Positions 61,460 through 64,000 of a DNA stretch of 64,000 bases are shown piece by piece (position 1 is the first letter of the stretch; the number at the start of each line of letters is the position of its first letter). The position numbers and the translations under genes are program-made. A model generated the notes under the pieces. It had not been told where the DNA came from, made no database searches, and saw only the letters and a program-made list of their open reading frames with translations. This DNA is from Ruminococcus sp. (GTDB lineage: Bacteria > Bacillota_A > Clostridia > Oscillospirales > Ruminococcaceae): contig JAFXRZ010000008.1 of NCBI GenBank assembly GCA_017536105.1, forward strand, positions 71,328 through 135,327, read 5' to 3'.

Positions 61460-63076
61460 TCAGAACTCTGTCCAGCTTGTCTGCATATCGGGGGTCTGCC
61501 AATATGAAAAATCTCTGTAGATCAGATCGGCATACATATACACAAGCAGCTCATCGCCGCAGTTCACCGTCAATTCGACCTGATGTACAGCCGGATCTTT
61601 TTGGTTATAAGCGTCTATCTCTCTCATGATAAGGGCGATGTTCTCGTTTATCGCCTCGTCATCTCTTTCCGGAAAGCCCAGCCGGATATGCAGGGTGCTG
61701 CCGGCGGCAGAGGAGCTTACGTCCAGATTTACTTCAACATCCTCCGCTGTAACTTTCTTTATCGATGCTTCCGGTTTTTCAAGATCGGGAACTGCGGCCC
61801 TGTTTTGGAGAAGGGAAATGCACTCGGGGAAGTCCGGCAGCTCCATGATATCCGATTCGGATTCAAGGATCACAGCACCTGCCGAGTTTACAATGACCTC
61901 GTTGTACTTTTTCATAGAGGAGATCATGCTCAGATCTTCAGCTTCGTATCTCAGAGTGTTTCGGGCGATCCGCTTTGCATATATTGAGGCTTTGCCCTCC
62001 GGTTGTGATCTTATTGTGAGCTTCAGACAGTTATTTTCCTCATTATACTCGCAGTTATCAACGCTGACGCCTTTCTCCGCAAGCCTGCGGGTAAGGATAT
62101 CTGTATCTGACGGGGTATCGTCGGGGTATTTTGCCTCAACGTCCGCCAGCTTTTGCTCGGTGGAAACGAGCCTTGTTTCCAGCAGGCGTCTGCCTTCTTT
62201 ATCAACAACATCGAGGTCGCGGGCTGTTTTGATAACAGCATCTGTCATTGACCTTGCAAGCTCTTTGTAATTGTCGGAGAAGAAGACGTTTGAGGTCTCG
62301 CTTGTGACCGAACCGACTTTTACGATACAGCTCGGCATAGATACGATATTGAGCACCATATCCTGCTCAGGATGATCGGGATATCCCTTTTTCACACTGC
62401 TGCCGGTCATCCCGGCTTCTTCCATTGCGGAGACGATATTCTCTGCAAGCACTTTGTCCGGCTCGGGTCTCGAGCTGTGTATCCAGGCTGTGCAGCTGTC
62501 GTCGCTGCCCGACCTGTTCAGCGAGATGAACATATCCGCTCCGTAGAACTCAGCCTTCCTGCAAATATCATCCACGGTGTTGAAGCTGTCATCCTCGCGG
62601 CTCAAAATCACTTTCACTCCCCGGGCTTCAAGATCGCTTTTCAATTCCAGCGCAAGGCAAAGGTTGTCGTCCTTTTCGGCACGAATGATCTCTCCTGTTT
62701 CCTCATCGACAAGAGTCTGACCGTTGTCTTCACCGCCTTTGCCGGGGTCGATGAAAACGCTGAACTGCTGGGTGCCTTCTGTCCATTCGCCCCATTGATC
62801 CACGGCTTTCTTTGCGATATCTTTCTCGTTCTCAGGCTCTGCTCTCTTGCCTGCCATGTGTGTGCCTACCACAAAGGCGCTGATACCTATGGCAGCAGCC
62901 AGAACTGCCGCAGCTATGCCGATGTTCTTTCTTTTGAGCTGTGCAGGCCTTGTGGTCTTTGTATTTTTTTCTCCTTCATTTTTTTGCGGCTCGTCCGCAG
63001 CTTCGACGACCCTTTGCATCAAGGTCTCGTCCGGGGCGAGCTGTGATCTTATAGAACGGAATATATCTCTATTCAA
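61460..63076 (-). CDS. probable anti-sigma factor with inactive amidase_3-like domain
   Basis: A 538-residue protein: about 50 cytoplasmic residues, a membrane helix at 51-71, then an extracytoplasmic domain at 104-290 that resembles zinc-dependent N-acetylmuramoyl-L-alanine amidase (amidase_3), then about 240 unassigned residues. FSVFIDPGKGG has Lys (113) where the first zinc His stands, RAEKDDNLCLALE keeps the Glu (134), FISLNRSG has Asn (187) in place of the second His, and CIVKVGS has Lys (253) in place of the catalytic Glu. It therefore cannot cleave peptidoglycan but may bind it. It starts with a TTG at 63076, 8 bases after GGAGGG, overlapping the sigma gene by 8 bases. Confidence 0.8.
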   Translation of the reverse strand: MNRDIFRSIRSQLAPDETLMQRVVEAADEPQKNEGEKNTKTTRPAQLKRKNIGIAAAVLAAAIGISAFVVGTHMAGKRAEPENEKDIAKKAVDQWGEWTEGTQQFSVFIDPGKGGEDNGQTLVDEETGEIIRAEKDDNLCLALELKSDLEARGVKVILSREDDSFNTVDDICRKAEFYGADMFISLNRSGSDDSCTAWIHSSRPEPDKVLAENIVSAMEEAGMTGSSVKKGYPDHPEQDMVLNIVSMPSCIVKVGSVTSETSNVFFSDNYKELARSMTDAVIKTARDLDVVDKEGRRLLETRLVSTEQKLADVEAKYPDDTPSDTDILTRRLAEKGVSVDNCEYNEENNCLKLTIRSQPEGKASIYAKRIARNTLRYEAEDLSMISSMKKYNEVIVNSAGAVILESESDIMELPDFPECISLLQNRAAVPDLEKPEASIKKVTAEDVEVNLDVSSSAAGSTLHIRLGFPERDDEAINENIALIMREIDAYNQKDPAVHQVELTVNCGDELLVYMYADLIYRDFSYWQTPDMQTSWTEF

Positions 63077-63569
63077 AGTATTCGCCCTCCAATCTCTTTT
63101 TCAGCATCTTTCTTGCACGGGACAGCCGCATCTTGACAGCTCCCGCACTCAGCCCGAGGACATCAGCGATATCCTTCTCGGTCATCTCCTCAAAGTAGTA
63201 CAGCCACACAGGCACTCGGTATTTCTCCTTAAGCGAACGCACGGCAGTATAGACCTCGTTCTCCTCCTTCGAGAGAAATTCCACTGTCAGCTCCTCGCCG
63301 GCCTTCTCCTGCTTGTCCACCCGGGTGTTCCAGATGCTTTTGTTCGATCTTCTGCAAAGGTTGAGGGTAGTGCGGACGAGCCATGCACGCAGAGCCTGCT
63401 CGTTGGGGCACTGCGGCTTCTTTCGGAAATAGGTCAGGAAAACTTCCTGGAAAACGTCGTCAGCCTCGCTTTTCAGCCGAAGCTGGGACACGGCAAGCCC
63501 ATAGACGGTCTGCTTGTAGAGCTCCATTGCTTCGTCAAGCGACGGAGCGAATATTTCCGTTTCGCGCAT
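63069..63569 (-). CDS. ECF-type RNA polymerase sigma factor
   Basis: A 166-residue sigma factor with region 2 (LDEAMELYKQTVYGLAVSQL, EADDVFQEVFLTYFRKK, ALRAWLVRTTLNLCRR) and region 4 (VPVWLYYFEEMTEKDIADVL, LSAGAVKMRLSRARKMLKKR). I start at ATG 63569 behind AGGAGGTGAG; the longer frame to 63641 is not needed. Its stop overlaps the start of the anti-sigma gene, typical for such pairs. The signal is probably related to cell-wall state, given the partner. Confidence 0.9.
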   Translation of the reverse strand: MRETEIFAPSLDEAMELYKQTVYGLAVSQLRLKSEADDVFQEVFLTYFRKKPQCPNEQALRAWLVRTTLNLCRRSNKSIWNTRVDKQEKAGEELTVEFLSKEENEVYTAVRSLKEKYRVPVWLYYFEEMTEKDIADVLGLSAGAVKMRLSRARKMLKKRLEGEYFE

Positions 63570-63712
63570 TTCTCTCACCTCCTGTAATAAGATCGCTCCA
63601 AAGAGCCGAAAGGTAACAGTTTTTGAAAAAATTTCAAGCAAAAGGCATTATCCTTATTGTATTATAGCCTGTTTCGGGAAATATTTCAATATCAAAGCTG
63701 CGGACAGAGCTT

Positions 63713-63854
63713 GTGTTGCCTTAATGTATTTATATTGACTTTAATTGTAAATCATGATATGATTGTTATGAGATTATTACGGAAAATCGTTATGACCCAC
63801 GGTAGATTTTCGTGCGGAGCATCATTTAGCTCTGCTGTACAGTAAAGGCAACAC
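63713..63854. repeat. segment bounded by AAGGCAACAC inverted repeats
   Basis: GTGTTGCCTT (63713-63722) and AAGGCAACAC (63845-63854) are a perfect 10-bp inverted pair 122 bases apart, and the right arm extends into AAGGCAACACCGCA as at 47223. It contains a promoter (63735-63763) and no gene. The remaining bases to 64000 hold another inverted arm (63989-63998). Confidence 0.55.
63735..63763 (+). promoter_or_regulatory. sigma-A-type promoter near the window end
   Basis: TTGACT, 17 bases, TATGAT, directed toward the right edge. No gene follows within the window, so it could drive a gene beyond it or a short RNA. Confidence 0.6.
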
Positions 63855-63998
63855 CGCACGACCCGCGGCTAACGCCTCTGCACATCATCTGCTTGCCAGC
63901 TCTCCGTCATATTACCCAAATTCTCCTTGACGTTGCGTAAAGCGAAGTGAACTTCGCTTGCAAGCCTGCGTCGAATTTAGGCAATCTGACGAAAATCT
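63804..63998. repeat. AGATTTTCGT inverted pair at the right edge
   Basis: AGATTTTCGT (63804-63813) and ACGAAAATCT (63989-63998) are a perfect 10-bp inverted pair. The interior also contains GCGAAGT/ACTTCGC. This looks like a folded noncoding element that may continue past the window. Confidence 0.5.
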
Positions 63999-64000
63999 GG

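Overview
The window looks like chromosomal DNA of an anaerobic, plant-fibre-degrading Firmicute close to Ruminococcus (Oscillospiraceae). The grounds are a secreted GH5 cellulase-type enzyme, a GH5 mannanase carrying two copies of a CBM37-like module, a GH94 cellobiose phosphorylase, Gram-positive cell-wall genes (murA, LCP, an NPSTG-type anchor), TTG starts and strong Shine-Dalgarno sequences. No rRNA, tRNA, CRISPR array or complete insertion sequence was found. The species assignment is an inference.

Layout. 1-10.3 kb (all minus): partial polA, tsaD, a small-domain methyltransferase, rimI, rsmI, three further acetyltransferase genes, mnmE, a YkgJ-type cysteine cluster protein and a cytosolic LacI-sensor/GGDEF protein. 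A 52-bp twin-palindrome element sits in three of these gene junctions. 10.4-15.5 kb (plus): LytTR regulator, DUF3021-like membrane protein and a 1290-residue wall-anchored, Cys-rich surface protein in one operon. 15.5-16.1 kb: cluster of tandem and inverted repeats. 16.2-24.1 kb: accessory region with an unknown membrane protein, a serine-recombinase remnant, a phosphatase-like protein, a stand-alone DnaA-type AAA+ domain, a WYL regulator, five unrecognised small genes, a YqiA-like hydrolase and an AT-rich PD-(D/E)XK nuclease-like gene. Three promoters here share an unusual upstream box.

24.6-29 kb: an ECF sigma factor with a large transmembrane partner, facing a GH5 glucanase across a shared terminator. 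29-38.7 kb (minus): a likely operon ABC-F ATPase, GHL10 hydrolase-like lipoprotein or secreted protein, membrane protein, SASA esterase, radical SAM protein, hisC, YfhO-like membrane protein. 38.8-45.3 kb: LCP protein, then cellobiose phosphorylase with a mutarotase-like gene and a membrane protein, preceded by a palindromic LacI-type operator candidate. 45.4-49.9 kb: birA, a DUF4261 protein, an orotate phosphoribosyltransferase-like gene, and an ABC transporter with an XRE-AbrB regulator. 50.3-57.6 kb (plus): murA, then a phosphorelay operon of a giant hybrid kinase, a single-domain receiver and a REC/HD-GYP/HPt protein.

58-64 kb: mannanase, a membrane-anchored protein built from the same binding-module fold, and a second ECF sigma factor whose partner carries a catalytically dead amidase domain; the window ends in a repeat-like segment. 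Together the genes describe sensing, binding and degradation of beta-glucan and mannan at the cell surface, phosphorolytic use of cellobiose, and c-di-GMP or sigma-factor control. The strongest candidates for something new are the pseudo-amidase anti-sigma factor, the tandem sensor kinase with a dead phosphoacceptor domain, the 52-bp twin palindromes, and the WYL-associated accessory cluster.
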